A stretch of 64,000 bases of DNA from Sulfuritalea sp. (GCA_016712985.1 JADJQA010000029.1:1-64000), one strand, 5' to 3'. Numbered from the stretch's first letter, positions 44,984 to 54,167 are shown. The notes: generated by a model not told the origin, from the letters alone. Program-made: numbers and translations.

Positions 44984-45280
44984 ATGCACGTCACGCTGGT
45001 CCATGTTCGCGTCAAGCCTGAATCCGTCGCCGGCTTCATCGCCGCCACGCGCGCCAATCATGAGGCGTCGATCAAGGAGCCGGGCAACCGCCGCTTCGAC
45101 GTGCTACAGGCGCCCGAGGACCCGGCGCATTTCATTCTCTACGAGGCCTACGTGTCGGCGGAGGCCGCCGCCGCGCACAAGCAGACCGCCCACTACGCGG
45201 CGTGGCGCGACGCCGTGGCAGGCATGATGGCCGAGCCGCGCCGCGGCGAGCCGATGCATGGCCTTTTCCCGGCGCCGTGA
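44984..45280 (+). CDS. Antibiotic biosynthesis monooxygenase (ABM) domain protein
   Basis: 98 residues, single ABM ferredoxin-like domain: HVTLVHVRVKPESVAGFIAATRANHEASIKEPGNRRFDVLQAPEDPAHFILYEAYVSAEAAAAHKQTAHYAAW. The family includes YgiN quinol monooxygenase and LsrG. A GGGAGG site precedes ATG 44984. Its TGA overlaps the GTG start of the alcohol dehydrogenase gene, the same pairing seen in LsrG-like operons, so the two probably act on one small-molecule pathway. Confidence 0.88.
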   Translation: MHVTLVHVRVKPESVAGFIAATRANHEASIKEPGNRRFDVLQAPEDPAHFILYEAYVSAEAAAAHKQTAHYAAWRDAVAGMMAEPRRGEPMHGLFPAP

Positions 45281-46473
45281 TCCTGGACTCTCGAATCGCG
45301 CCGTTTTCCATTGCGCGGGTGCCGCGCATCGAGTTCGGCAGCGGCGCGATCGGCAAGTTGCCGGCGATGGCCGCAACCTACGGCAAGTTACTGCTGCTGG
45401 TCAGCGGGCAGCGCGCCTTCGTCGAATCGGCGGCAGGCGCAGGACTGCTTGCCAATCTCAAGGCGCGGGGCTTTTCATGGCGGCACGTTCGCGTCGCTGG
45501 CGAGCCATCGCCGCAATTCGTCGACGACGCGGTCGCGGGGCTGCACGCATCGAAGATCGACGTCGTCATCGGTATCGGCGGCGGTTCGGCGCTCGACGCC
45601 GCCAAGGCCATCGCCGGCTTGCTGCGCCCCGGCAACTCGGTGATGGACCACCTGGAGGGCGTCGGTCCCGAACTGCCGTTCCGCGGACCGACCACGCCCT
45701 TCATCGCCGTGCCGACCACCGCCGGCACCGGCTCCGAGGCCACCAAAAACGCGGTGCTGTCGGTACAGGGCGAGGGCGGCTTCAAGAAGTCCTTCCGCGA
45801 CGACGCGCTGGTGGCCGAATGGGCGCTGATTGATCCAGACCTGCTCGCCACCTGCCCGCCCGAGCTGATCGCCGCGGACGGCATGGACGCCTTCACCCAA
45901 TTGCTCGAGTCCTTCGTTTCCACGCGCGCCAATCCGATGACCGACGCGCTGGCGCGCTCGGGGATCATGGCGATCAAGGAGTCGCTGTTGTCGCTTTACC
46001 ACGAGCAATCGGCCGCGGCGCGCGAGAAAATGGCCTACGCCGCGCTGATGTCCGGCATCTGCCTGGCGCAGACAGGGCTGGGCGCGGTGCATGGCCTGGC
46101 TTCTCCGCTCGGCGCCTTCTTTCCGATTCCGCACGGCGTGGTATGCGGCACGCTGGCCGCCGCCGCCACGGCGGCGAACATCGAGGCGATGGAAGCGCGC
46201 GAGCCCGACAGCCCGGCCTTGCCCAAGTACGCCGAGATCGGCCGCCGCTTGGCGATGCAGAAGGGCCTGAACGGCAAGGACGCGCGCGACTACCTGGTTG
46301 CGACGCTGCGGCAGTGGCAGGAGCAACTGCGTCTGACGCGCCTGTCAGCCTACCGCATCGGCGCCGCCGACTTTCCGCGCATCGTCGCCAACTCGCGCGG
46401 CGGCAGCATGAAGACCAATCCCATCGTGCTCAACGACGCGGAAGTCACCGGCATCCTCGCGGCGCGGCTCTAG
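45277..46473 (+). CDS. Iron-containing alcohol dehydrogenase
   Basis: 398 residues from GTG 45277. Group III ADH signature: VVIGIGGGSALDAAKAIAGLL (NAD), PFIAVPTTAGTGSEATKNAVLS, the metal-binding DGMDAFTQLLESF, MAYAALMSGICLAQTGLGAVHGLASPLGAFFPIPHGVVCGTL (His ligands). Oxidises or reduces an alcohol/aldehyde; exact substrate unknown. Translationally coupled to the ABM gene. Confidence 0.9.
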   Translation: MILDSRIAPFSIARVPRIEFGSGAIGKLPAMAATYGKLLLLVSGQRAFVESAAGAGLLANLKARGFSWRHVRVAGEPSPQFVDDAVAGLHASKIDVVIGIGGGSALDAAKAIAGLLRPGNSVMDHLEGVGPELPFRGPTTPFIAVPTTAGTGSEATKNAVLSVQGEGGFKKSFRDDALVAEWALIDPDLLATCPPELIAADGMDAFTQLLESFVSTRANPMTDALARSGIMAIKESLLSLYHEQSAAAREKMAYAALMSGICLAQTGLGAVHGLASPLGAFFPIPHGVVCGTLAAAATAANIEAMEAREPDSPALPKYAEIGRRLAMQKGLNGKDARDYLVATLRQWQEQLRLTRLSAYRIGAADFPRIVANSRGGSMKTNPIVLNDAEVTGILAARL

Positions 46474-46474
46474 T

Positions 46475-46588
46475 CAGGTTAAGTCGCTCGACTGGAAGGT
46501 GAGGCGGGCGAAGAAGAAGGCCGAGGTATCCGCCGAAGTGATGTGGCACGTGCGCGCAAAGCTCAAGGCGCTCTTGCAAATCGCTTGA
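46475..46588 (+). pseudogene. C-terminal tail of a MazF/PemK-type toxin
   Basis: Open stretch QVKSLDWKVRRAKKKAEVSAEVMWHVRAKLKALLQIA then stop. VKSLDWxxR followed by a helix ending in LKALL is the usual end of MazF-family mRNA interferases. The catalytic N-terminus is missing; it abuts the alcohol dehydrogenase stop. Confidence 0.5.
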
Positions 46589-46651
46589 TCGGCCGCATGG
46601 GCCTACTCGACGGCAGCCGCTGCTCAATGCGCCGCGCCCACTACCCAGTGC

Positions 46652-46750
46652 TACCAGCGCCGCCTACCCGAGCAGACGCTGTGGTATCACACCTTCCAGA
46701 CCCACCTCCAAACCTGGCTGGAACTCGCCAGCGGGGAAGACGGTGAAGAA
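46652..46750 (+). pseudogene. Fragment of an IS91-like transposase N-terminus
   Basis: YQRRLPEQTLWYHTFQTHLQTWLELASGEDGEEP resembles the start of Y2 transposases of IS91-like elements (RRPEQT.LY..VQ.HLE..L). No zinc finger, catalytic Tyr or element ends follow, so it is a relic. Confidence 0.4.
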
Positions 46751-46840
46751 CCGTCGGCGCACGGACATTTCGACTCTGATGAAACAACTGCGCTACAAGG
46801 CGGTCGAGCAATAGACGTCCCGCCGTAGCTGATATCTCGA

Positions 46841-47320
46841 ATGCGGCAAAGCTAGGTCATCCACCGATTCGGCTCAAGCCTGAACGAGCAGGTTCGCTTT
46901 GCGTATTTGGAATGCCGCTTGGCGGGCTGGCAAATCTGCGGCAACCAACGAAGAGCCCCGTCGACGCACGAAAGCCCATTGGATTTGCTGTCGTTCGATG
47001 CGGCGGGCATTTCATTCGCCACCATCTTCGGCCACCTTGAATCAAGCCCGCCAGTCATTGTCATCGTCGCAATCATTAACCCCACCCCGGAAGCTTGTCG
47101 CCCACTACGCACGCCGGCTGTCTGACGCAAACCCGTTCTAACGGCGCGGCCGGAGGGCGGAATGCCTTTCGCGAAGCCGCGCGGGCTCCCGTGCGCTGGC
47201 ACACAGACACCCTCCGCACGCGCTGCCACCCTGTGCCCGTATCCGGTTTATTGCATTGAATTACATGACCGGATGCAGATGTCGCCCACTATTTTTCCAA
47301 AGGAGTATTGAAAGGATTGA
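46841..47320. other. Intergenic stretch without a recognised gene
   Basis: Nearly 480 bp after the transposase relic. Short frames on both strands have no homology pattern I recognise. The end holds the AAGGAG site of the PEP-CTERM gene. Confidence 0.4.
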
Positions 47321-48034
47321 AAGTTAGTACTTGTCTCCGCCCTCGCCGCGCTGTTCTCGGCCGCTTCCGCAAACGCATTGACCATCGATGATTTCACGGT
47401 TGGTCAACCCGATATAACGCTCAACGGCCCTTCGTCAATATCTTCAACAACAATGCTGACAACCGGGCCAACCAGCAACATCATTGGCGGAACTCGCCAG
47501 ACTGACGTCGAGATGTATGCAGGCGATGCAGGTGCCAAGACCGAGGTCAGGGTGATCTCCAGTGTGCTCGATATCAGTAATACGTCGAGCGCACAAAGCA
47601 GGATTGTTTTGACCTGGAATGCCAATACTTCGACATTGGGCCTGGGAAATCTCGACCTTGACGTCCCCGGTACCAATGGAATTTTCTTGGCCTTTCCGGT
47701 CGCAATGGACCATGCCCTTGATCTGATGTTCGAGATCCAAGACTACGGCCAATCCACCGCCATACTCAGTAAAACTTTCCCTGCTCTTTCACAGGGTAGT
47801 AATTTCTTCTTCGCGTTCAGCGACTTTACCAACAGGGATGCACTGTCTTCGGCAGACTCCATCCGCATGACGGTAGACTCCACCACGCCGGGTCTGGACG
47901 CAACCCTCGACCTGGTGGAATCCCGCGATGCACCTCCCCTCACCGTCCCCGAACCTGCCACGATGGGGCTGCTCTGTCTCGGTCTGCTGGGCCTTGGGTT
48001 TAGGCGCTGGAAGGCGAAAGCCAGCAACGTTTAA
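47321..48034 (+). CDS. PEP-CTERM sorting-domain protein, start disrupted or unusual
   Basis: Signal-like segment KLVLVSALAALFSAASANA, extracellular Thr/Ser/Asn-rich domain, and C-terminal VPEPATMGLLCLGLLGLGFRRWKAK: the PEP motif, a membrane helix and basic residues recognised by EpsH/exosortase. Exported and likely anchored or released at the cell surface, linked to exopolysaccharide. In frame, a stop lies immediately before the Lys at 47321. No ATG/GTG precedes the signal; AAAGGAG and a TTGAAA nearby are out of frame, so a small indel at the start is likely. An internal TTG at 47378 would skip the signal peptide. Confidence 0.75.
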   Translation, partial: KLVLVSALAALFSAASANALTIDDFTVGQPDITLNGPSSISSTTMLTTGPTSNIIGGTRQTDVEMYAGDAGAKTEVRVISSVLDISNTSSAQSRIVLTWNANTSTLGLGNLDLDVPGTNGIFLAFPVAMDHALDLMFEIQDYGQSTAILSKTFPALSQGSNFFFAFSDFTNRDALSSADSIRMTVDSTTPGLDATLDLVESRDAPPLTVPEPATMGLLCLGLLGLGFRRWKAKASNV

Positions 48035-48057
48035 CGGCATTCGCGTTTCCGCAATTG

Positions 48058-48084
48058 ACAGCCCGGCTTCGGTCGGGCTGTTGT
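48058..48084 (+). terminator. Stem-loop terminator after the PEP-CTERM gene
   Basis: ACAGCCCG and CGGGCTGT arms around a short CTTCGG-containing loop, 23 bases after the stop, followed by a weak T-rich tail. Confidence 0.6.
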
Positions 48085-48323
48085 ATTGAGTAGGGCGCAA
48101 TCGTGGCCTGCTGACCAATCCTCGCCCGCCGGCAGCCGGAATCCCCAGATTTTTTCAAGGGAACCGCGTTCGACGATCAGGGCTTCCGCGACGTCCACCA
48201 GGAAATCCGGGGCCGCTTGGCTTCCCCGCTTCTTGTCGCGGCGCCCTTGGTTAGAACGACTCTAGCCGCTTGCCGGCGACGGCTTCGCCGTTCCCCGAGT
48301 AGGGTTGGATTTCCTTCCCGAGG

Positions 48324-49166
48324 TCAGAACATCTGGAATCGGGCCAAATAGCCAAAATGATCGGATACGACGGGATAGAAACTCCCGTTGAAAATGACAT
48401 CCATGGCCTTGACTTGCATCGGATCACCATTGCGTTTGAAGACATAATCGATACGTTTGGGCGTGCTGTCCATCCATCCATCTATCTGACCGTGATAGCT
48501 GGGCTGGAAAAAGCAGTGGGGGTGCAATTCACAATATTGATCCACGTATTCGGCGTTCCTTACAACATGGTCATATGCATGATCACCGGCCGGCGCATTG
48601 AAATCACCGACGATCAAATCACCTCTGACGCCGAAATGCCTGCGTGATCGAATCAACTCACACAGGTTGTTGTATTGCTCGAAAAAGCCATGATCTGCCC
48701 AACCCAGGTGAACATTGGCAATGTGCAACAGGCCAAACCACGGAACGTCGATGCACGATACCGTGACGTTACGCGACATATGGTTGTCTTTGCGACGGTC
48801 GAAGGATACGTAATCGGAGTAATTGTGCCGCATTGGATGACGGCTCAAGATGGCGGTGCCCTCGCGCCAACGCTGAAACCCGATGTGGCTCCAGCCCTGA
48901 TGAATATGATACCAATGCCCCCAGGAGCGCAATCTGTTGCAGATCCGGAATGCCATGTTGGAAGGCGATTCGCCGTAGGGATGGACGATCGGATCATGCA
49001 GATACTCACCGACCTCCTGAAAACAAGCGATATCTATTCCCAAGCGAGCGATTGCCTCGGCGATGATATGCACTTCCGTCTCATGCTGGTGCATGGTATC
49101 GAACGGGCAGTGCCGGGGATGCTGTTGGTAGGTGTGCAGGTTCAGGGTCAGCAGCAGAGTTTCCAT
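48324..49166 (-). CDS. Endonuclease/exonuclease/phosphatase (EEP) family protein
   Basis: 280 residues with the EEP catalytic set: LLTLNLHTYQQ, CFQEVGE (metal Glu), GTAILSRHP, LLHIANVHLGW, LIVGDFNAP (Asp/Asn), KRIDYVFKR and VVSDHFGYL (catalytic His). Phosphodiesterase or phosphatase acting on nucleic acid, lipid or sugar phosphate; target unknown. No signal peptide, so probably cytoplasmic. Stands alone. Confidence 0.85.
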   Translation of the reverse strand: METLLLTLNLHTYQQHPRHCPFDTMHQHETEVHIIAEAIARLGIDIACFQEVGEYLHDPIVHPYGESPSNMAFRICNRLRSWGHWYHIHQGWSHIGFQRWREGTAILSRHPMRHNYSDYVSFDRRKDNHMSRNVTVSCIDVPWFGLLHIANVHLGWADHGFFEQYNNLCELIRSRRHFGVRGDLIVGDFNAPAGDHAYDHVVRNAEYVDQYCELHPHCFFQPSYHGQIDGWMDSTPKRIDYVFKRNGDPMQVKAMDVIFNGSFYPVVSDHFGYLARFQMF

Positions 49167-49359
49167 GGGATTGGTTTGCGAGAGTTGAAGTCCATGACCG
49201 TTGACGAGTTGCCCCGGTCGGTTGGTGCCGGCGCCGATTCATGCATGGGAAATCACTTTATCAAGCTCACATGACAGCAATACTTCACGCACTTGATCCG
49301 AGTGGAGTCGCGGGCGCGTTCAGTAGCGGCGGTGACGGCCGCTGCACCGCAAATCAGCA

Positions 49360-49653
49360 TCAATCGAGAGGCAGGAATGCTTTTCTGACCAGCGCCGAAG
49401 CGACGCCGCCGATGCGCACCCGTTTGGCGCGGGACGTGTCACCGGTCAACAGGCTGATCGCGGCTTTGGCAACCCCGAGCCGATTGGCGAGGAAGGCGAT
49501 CAGGCAGGCGTTGGCCTTGCCATCCACCGGCGGTGCGGCAAGGCGGATCTTCAGGGCCTCGCCATGCAAACCCACCACTTCGGTTCTTTTCGCGCCGGGC
49601 TGGATGTGCAGGCGCAGTGTTACGCCCTCATCGTCGGCGATCAGCCAGGTCAT
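49360..49653 (-). CDS. yggU: DUF167 / YggU family protein
   Basis: 97 residues: GVTLRLHIQPGAKRTEVVGLHGEALKIRLAAPPVDGKANACLIAFLANRLGVAKAAISLLTGDTSRAKRVRI is the complete YggU fold. Function unknown. Last gene of the proC-yggT-yggU operon; its start overlaps the yggT stop by 4 bp. Confidence 0.92.
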   Translation of the reverse strand: MTWLIADDEGVTLRLHIQPGAKRTEVVGLHGEALKIRLAAPPVDGKANACLIAFLANRLGVAKAAISLLTGDTSRAKRVRIGGVASALVRKAFLPLD

Positions 49654-50228
49654 CCCATCAGCATCATGGGCAGCACGCTGTTGCGCAGGCCGGCGACCAC
49701 GAACAGGGCTATCTGCAGCAGCAGCAACAGCGCCAGCGGCGACAGGTCAACGCCGCCCACGGGCGGAATGACGCGGCGAAATGGTCGCAGCAGCGGCCGC
49801 GTCAGGATGTTGAAGACATCGGCCAGCGGCGCATGGGGATTTACCCAGGAAAACACCGCTGCCACCAGCACGGCACCCATCACCAGGTAAAGGCTGATCT
49901 TCGCTACCTCCAGCAGCGCCAGCAGGGCCACCACCAGAGCCGGCGCGAACGATACGGCGAGCAGTACTCCGGACAGTCCCAGCGCAATTCCCTGGTACAC
50001 CACCTGCCACAGCCAGGCCAGCAGCAGGCTCGCCATATCCAGGCCGAACAGGCCGGGGATCACCCGCCGCAGCGGACGCACCATCCAGTCGGTGACGGCG
50101 ACGATGAATTGCCCAAGAGGATTGCGGAACGGCGCGCGCGCCCATTGCATGGCGAAGCGCACCAGCAGCGCCAGCGTCAGCAAGCCGCAGACCGTGTCGA
50201 GGATCAAAAGAACGATTTGCGTCAGCAT
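49650..50228 (-). CDS. yggT: YggT family integral membrane protein
   Basis: 192 residues with two YggT repeats, each ending in the conserved NPLGQFIVAVTDWMVRPLRRVIP and HAPLADVFNILTRPLLRPFRRVIPPVGGVDLSPLALLLLL. Four membrane helices. Homologues are implicated in osmotic tolerance and division-related processes. ATG 50228 shares a base with the proC stop, so coupling is close. Confidence 0.92.
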   Translation of the reverse strand: MLTQIVLLILDTVCGLLTLALLVRFAMQWARAPFRNPLGQFIVAVTDWMVRPLRRVIPGLFGLDMASLLLAWLWQVVYQGIALGLSGVLLAVSFAPALVVALLALLEVAKISLYLVMGAVLVAAVFSWVNPHAPLADVFNILTRPLLRPFRRVIPPVGGVDLSPLALLLLLQIALFVVAGLRNSVLPMMLMG

Positions 50229-51040
50229 CAATCTTTGCCAAGCATGTTGCCGAGCTCGCGTCCGCGCGCCTCGGCGGCGATGATGCCGTGTTCGATCGCG
50301 GCGGCAATGCGGCTGGCGCCAAATGACGACAGGGCCGCTTCGGTGGTGCCACCCTTGGAGGTCACGCGCTCGCGCAGGGTCGAGATCGACTCGCTGCTCT
50401 GCTCGGCCAGGCGCGCGGCGCCGAGGAAGGTCTCGACGGTCAAGCGGCGCGCCGAGCGTGCATCGAAGCCCAGGTTGAGCGCAGCCGCCTCCATGGCTTC
50501 GAGAAAATAGAACACGTAGGCCGGGCCGCTGCCGGAAACCGCGGTGACCGCATCCATCTGCTCTTCGTTGTCGATCCACACGGTGCTGCCGACGGCCTTG
50601 AGGATCTTTTCGGCATTGGTGCGCCCTTCGAGGTCCACGCTCGGGTCGGCGCACAGGCCGGAAACGCCAGCGCCGATCAGGGCCGGGGTGTTGGGCATGG
50701 TGCGCACCAGCTTGTGGTAGTTGCCCAGCCACCGCGAGATGTCGGTCATGCGCAAGCCGGCGGCGATGCTCACCACCAGTTGATTGTCGAGTTTGCCGCT
50801 GAACGGTGCGACGGCTTCCCTGAGCTGCTGCGGCTTGACCGCCAGCACCAGGACTTCACAGTTCAGCGCCGCCGCATCGACCGCCGCCGTGCAGCGCACG
50901 CCGAAGGATTCGGTGAGTCTTTCGCGCGACTGTGCAAACGGCTCCACCACCTGCATGCCGGCCGCGGAAAAGCCCTGCCTGCGCAGCCCGCCGATCAGGG
51001 CAACGGCCATGTTGCCGCCACCAATGAATGTTATTTTCAT
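50228..51040 (-). CDS. proC: Pyrroline-5-carboxylate reductase
   Basis: 270 residues; last step of proline synthesis. ITFIGGGNMAVALIGGL (NADPH Rossmann loop), VLAVKPQQL, RTMPNTPALIGAGVSGL, and the signature VTAVSGSGPAYVFYFLEAMEAAALNLG through SKGGTTEAAL. Normal length. Overlaps yggS by 4 bp. Confidence 0.95.
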   Translation of the reverse strand: MKITFIGGGNMAVALIGGLRRQGFSAAGMQVVEPFAQSRERLTESFGVRCTAAVDAAALNCEVLVLAVKPQQLREAVAPFSGKLDNQLVVSIAAGLRMTDISRWLGNYHKLVRTMPNTPALIGAGVSGLCADPSVDLEGRTNAEKILKAVGSTVWIDNEEQMDAVTAVSGSGPAYVFYFLEAMEAAALNLGFDARSARRLTVETFLGAARLAEQSSESISTLRERVTSKGGTTEAALSSFGASRIAAAIEHGIIAAEARGRELGNMLGKD

Positions 51041-51726
51041 GCTGGTTTCCGTTCTCCGAAGATTGCCGTACCAACCCTGACCAGCGTCGCGCCTTCCATG
51101 ATCGCGGCTTCGAGGTCATGCGACATGCCCATCGAGAGCGTATCGAGCAACAGACCTTCCGTGTTGAACCGGTCGTGCAGTTGACGCAGCAGGGCGAAGC
51201 GGCGGCGTTGCAGTCTGACGTCGTCGCCTGGTTCGGGAATGGCCATCAGTCCGCGCAGACACAGATTCGGCAGGGCCGCCGCGGCATGCGCCAATGCGGC
51301 AGCCTGATCCGGAGCGCAGCCGCTTTTCGAGGCTTCGCCGGAGACATTCACTTGAATGCAAACCTGCAACGGCACCAGGGCCGGCGGACGTTGCGCGGCA
51401 AGGCGTTCGGCGATTTTCAGGCGGTCCAGGGTGTGCACCCAGTCGAAGTTTTCGGCCACAAGTCGCGACTTGTTGCTTTGCAGCGGCCCGATGAAATGCC
51501 ATTCAAGTCCAAGGTCGGTCAGTTCGGTCGCCTTGTCGACAGCTTCCTGCGCATAATTCTCGCCGAACGCGCGTTGCCCCGCGGCGACCGCCTCGCGCAC
51601 GCTGGCGGCGGGCCAGGTCTTGGAAACCGCCAGCAACTGCACGGATCCCGCCGGGCGTCCGGCGGCAACGCAGGCGGCGGCGATGCGTGCACGCACAGCT
51701 TGCAAGTTGGCGGCGATTGATGTCAT
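51037..51726 (-). CDS. yggS: PLP homeostasis protein YggS
   Basis: 229 residues of the alanine-racemase-like PLP-binding family. VQLLAVSKTWPAASVREAVAAGQRAFGENYAQEAVDK carries the PLP Lys; WHFIGPLQSNK and GMSHDLEAAIMEGATLVRVGTAIFG are diagnostic. Buffers pyridoxal phosphate and affects amino-acid pools. First gene of the block, divergent from pilT with a 46-bp shared promoter space. Confidence 0.95.
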   Translation of the reverse strand: MTSIAANLQAVRARIAAACVAAGRPAGSVQLLAVSKTWPAASVREAVAAGQRAFGENYAQEAVDKATELTDLGLEWHFIGPLQSNKSRLVAENFDWVHTLDRLKIAERLAAQRPPALVPLQVCIQVNVSGEASKSGCAPDQAAALAHAAAALPNLCLRGLMAIPEPGDDVRLQRRRFALLRQLHDRFNTEGLLLDTLSMGMSHDLEAAIMEGATLVRVGTAIFGERKPA

Positions 51727-51772
51727 ATAGCGGCTTCAAAGTATATCGCACCCCCTCTACAGGAATTCGCGC

Positions 51773-52816
51773 ATGGACATCACCGAACTGCTCACTTTCG
51801 TTGTCAAGAACAAGGCGTCCGATCTGCACCTCTCGTCCGGCATGCCGCCGATGATTCGCGTGCATGGCGACGTGCGGCGCATCAATCTGCCGGCCATGGA
51901 GCACAAGGATGTTCACTCGATGGTGTATGACATCATGAATGACGGCCAGCGCAAGGTCTATGAGGAGAACCTCGAGTGCGATTTCTCCTTTGCGGTGCCG
52001 AATCTGGCGCGCTTCCGCGTCAATGCCTTTGTCCAGAACCGGGGCGCGGCGGCGGTGATGCGGACCATTCCGTCGAAAATCCTCTCGCTGGAGGATCTCA
52101 AGGCGCCGAAGATATTCGAAGAACTGGCCGATTATCCGCGCGGCCTGGTGCTGGTGACGGGGCCGACCGGGTCGGGCAAATCGACCACCCTCGCGGCAAT
52201 GGTCAATCACAAGAACGACAATGAGTACGGGCATATCCTGACGGTCGAGGATCCGATCGAGTTCGTGCACGAATCGAAGAAGTGCCTGATCAACCAGCGC
52301 GAGGTCGGTCCGCATACGCTGTCCTTCAACAACGCCTTGCGCTCGGCCCTGCGCGAAGACCCGGACGTGATCCTGGTCGGTGAAATGCGCGACCTGGAAA
52401 CCATCCGGCTGGCCATGTCCGGCGCGGAAACCGGGCACCTGGTGTTCGGCACGCTGCACACATCTTCCGCGGCGAAGACCATCGACCGCATCATCGACGT
52501 GTTTCCTGCCGCCGAAAAGGAAATGATCCGTGCCATGCTTTCGGAATCGCTGCGGGCGGTGATCTCGCAGACCCTGTGCAAGACCATGGACGGCCAGGGC
52601 CGCGTCGCCGCGCATGAGATCATGGTGGGCACGCCGGCGATCCGCAACCTGATCCGCGAGGCCAAGGTGGCGCAGATGTATTCGGCGATTCAGACCGGCC
52701 AGAATTTTGGCATGCAGACACTGGACCAGAACCTGTCGGATCTGGTCAAGAAGAAAGTCATCTCGCCCGGCGAAGCGCGCGCCAAGGCGGCCAACAAGGA
52801 TAATTTCCCCGGCTGA
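51773..52816 (+). CDS. pilT: Type IV pilus retraction ATPase PilT
   Basis: 347 residues. MDITELLTFVVKNKASDLHLSSGMPPMIRVHGDVRRI, Walker A GPTGSGKSTTLAAM, Asp box VEDPIEFVHES, Walker B ILVGEMRDLETIRLAMSGAETGHLVFGTLHTSSAAKTIDRIIDVFP and the C-terminal motif for retraction. Hexameric ATPase that depolymerises pili for twitching. ATG follows ACAGGAA. The stop codon lies in a long perfect hairpin; pilU follows 121 bp later. Confidence 0.96.
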   Translation: MDITELLTFVVKNKASDLHLSSGMPPMIRVHGDVRRINLPAMEHKDVHSMVYDIMNDGQRKVYEENLECDFSFAVPNLARFRVNAFVQNRGAAAVMRTIPSKILSLEDLKAPKIFEELADYPRGLVLVTGPTGSGKSTTLAAMVNHKNDNEYGHILTVEDPIEFVHESKKCLINQREVGPHTLSFNNALRSALREDPDVILVGEMRDLETIRLAMSGAETGHLVFGTLHTSSAAKTIDRIIDVFPAAEKEMIRAMLSESLRAVISQTLCKTMDGQGRVAAHEIMVGTPAIRNLIREAKVAQMYSAIQTGQNFGMQTLDQNLSDLVKKKVISPGEARAKAANKDNFPG

Positions 52817-52838
52817 CAGCCGGGGAAATTATCCTTGT
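52794..52838. repeat. Perfect 45-bp inverted repeat spanning the pilT stop codon
   Basis: 21-bp perfectly complementary arms with a 3-base loop (GAC). The left arm encodes the last pilT codons (NKDNFPG) and the TGA begins at its end. No T run follows, so it is not a standard terminator. It may protect the pilT mRNA 3' end or attenuate pilU. Confidence 0.85.
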
Positions 52839-52860
52839 CGAAGACACCCACCCCTCCCGA

Positions 52861-52878
52861 CCTCCCCTCAAGGGGAGG
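52861..52878. repeat. Intergenic hairpin CCTCCCC-TCAA-GGGGAGG (family copy)
   Basis: 7-bp perfect stem between pilT and pilU, preceded by a C-rich run and followed by GCGACTGAATGGAGCCGCTG. A close relative with the same stem is at 54812-54829 and a looser one near 62199-62216; all are intergenic. Confidence 0.6.
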
Positions 52879-52937
52879 CGACTGAATGGAGCCGCTGACG
52901 CGGCTGGAGTACGAAGAAACTACCGGAGATTTGCACT

Positions 52938-54074
52938 ATGGAACGCGATGAAGGTTTGAAGTTCATGTACCAGCTCCTGACCATGATGATGCAGAAGAAG
53001 GGCTCGGACTTGTTCATTACGTCCGGTTTCCCGCCGGCCATCAAGATCGACGGCAAGATGACGCCGGCGACCACGCAGCCGCTGTCATCGCAGCATACGC
53101 AGGAACTGGCGCGCGCCATCATGAACGACAAGCAGGCCGCCGAGTTCGAGGCGACCAAGGAATGCAATTTCGCGATCTCGCCGGCGAGCATCGGCCGCTT
53201 CCGCGTCAATGCCTTCATCCAGCAGGGGCGCGTCGGCGTTGTTCTGCGTACCATCAACGTGCAGATTCCCGAGTTCGAGGAACTCAACCTGCCGCCGGTG
53301 CTGAAGGATGTGGCGATGACCAAGCGCGGCCTGGTGCTGTTTGTCGGCGGCACGGGTTGCGGCAAGTCAACCTCGCTGGCGGCGATGATCGGCTATCGCA
53401 ACCAGAACAGCTACGGCCACATCATCACCATCGAGGATCCGGTCGAATACGTTCATGAGCACCGCAACTGCGTGATCACGCAACGCGAGGTTGGCGTCGA
53501 CACCGATTCATGGGAGGCTGCGCTGAAGAACACCCTGCGCCAGGCGCCCGACGTGATCCTGATCGGGGAGATCCGCGACCGGGAAGTCATGGAGCACGCC
53601 ATCGCCTTCGCCGAAACCGGCCACCTGGCTCTGGGAACGCTGCACGCCAACAACTCCAACCAGGCGATCGACCGGATGATCAATTTCTTCCCCGAGGAGC
53701 GCCGACCGCAGTTGTTGATGGATCTTTCGCTCAATCTCAAGGCCGTCATTTCACAGCGACTGCTTCCCCTCAAGGAGGGCAAGGGCCGCGCGGCGGCGGT
53801 TGAAGTCTTGCTCAACTCGCCGCTGATTGCCGATCTGATCCACAAGGGCGAGGTGCACGGCATCAAGGAGGTCATGAAGAAGTCAAAGGAACTCGGCATG
53901 AAGACCTTCGACATGGCGCTGTTCGATCTCTACGAAGAAGGTCGCATCAACTACGACGATGCGCTGCGTTTCGCCGATTCAATGAATGAAGTGCGCCTGA
54001 TGATCAAACTGCACAGCAAGGATTCGCAGGACATGGATCGCCAAACCGGGATCCGCCATCTGGATATCGTATAG
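52938..54074 (+). CDS. pilU: PilT paralogue, accessory retraction ATPase PilU
   Basis: 378 residues. MYQLLTMMMQKKGSDLFITSGFPPAIKIDGKM, Walker A GGTGCGKSTSLAAM, Walker B ILIGEIRDREVMEHAIAFAETGHLALGTLHANNSNQAIDRMINFFP. The C-terminal extension (YDDALRFADSMNEVRLMIKLHSKDSQDM) is characteristic of PilU. Works with PilT in twitching motility. Confidence 0.95.
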   Translation: MERDEGLKFMYQLLTMMMQKKGSDLFITSGFPPAIKIDGKMTPATTQPLSSQHTQELARAIMNDKQAAEFEATKECNFAISPASIGRFRVNAFIQQGRVGVVLRTINVQIPEFEELNLPPVLKDVAMTKRGLVLFVGGTGCGKSTSLAAMIGYRNQNSYGHIITIEDPVEYVHEHRNCVITQREVGVDTDSWEAALKNTLRQAPDVILIGEIRDREVMEHAIAFAETGHLALGTLHANNSNQAIDRMINFFPEERRPQLLMDLSLNLKAVISQRLLPLKEGKGRAAAVEVLLNSPLIADLIHKGEVHGIKEVMKKSKELGMKTFDMALFDLYEEGRINYDDALRFADSMNEVRLMIKLHSKDSQDMDRQTGIRHLDIV

Positions 54075-54167
54075 TGGGCAATTGACTGCCTGCCCGTGGC
54101 GCTGTTCCACCACGGGCGCGCGGCCCGCGCGGCATGACGCCGTGCTTCCCGGATGTCATCACACGCC

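Noticed and set aside
46852..47229. 125-codon minus-strand frame after the transposase relic
   Set aside because: No ribosome site, no recognisable domain and unusual composition; left as non-coding.
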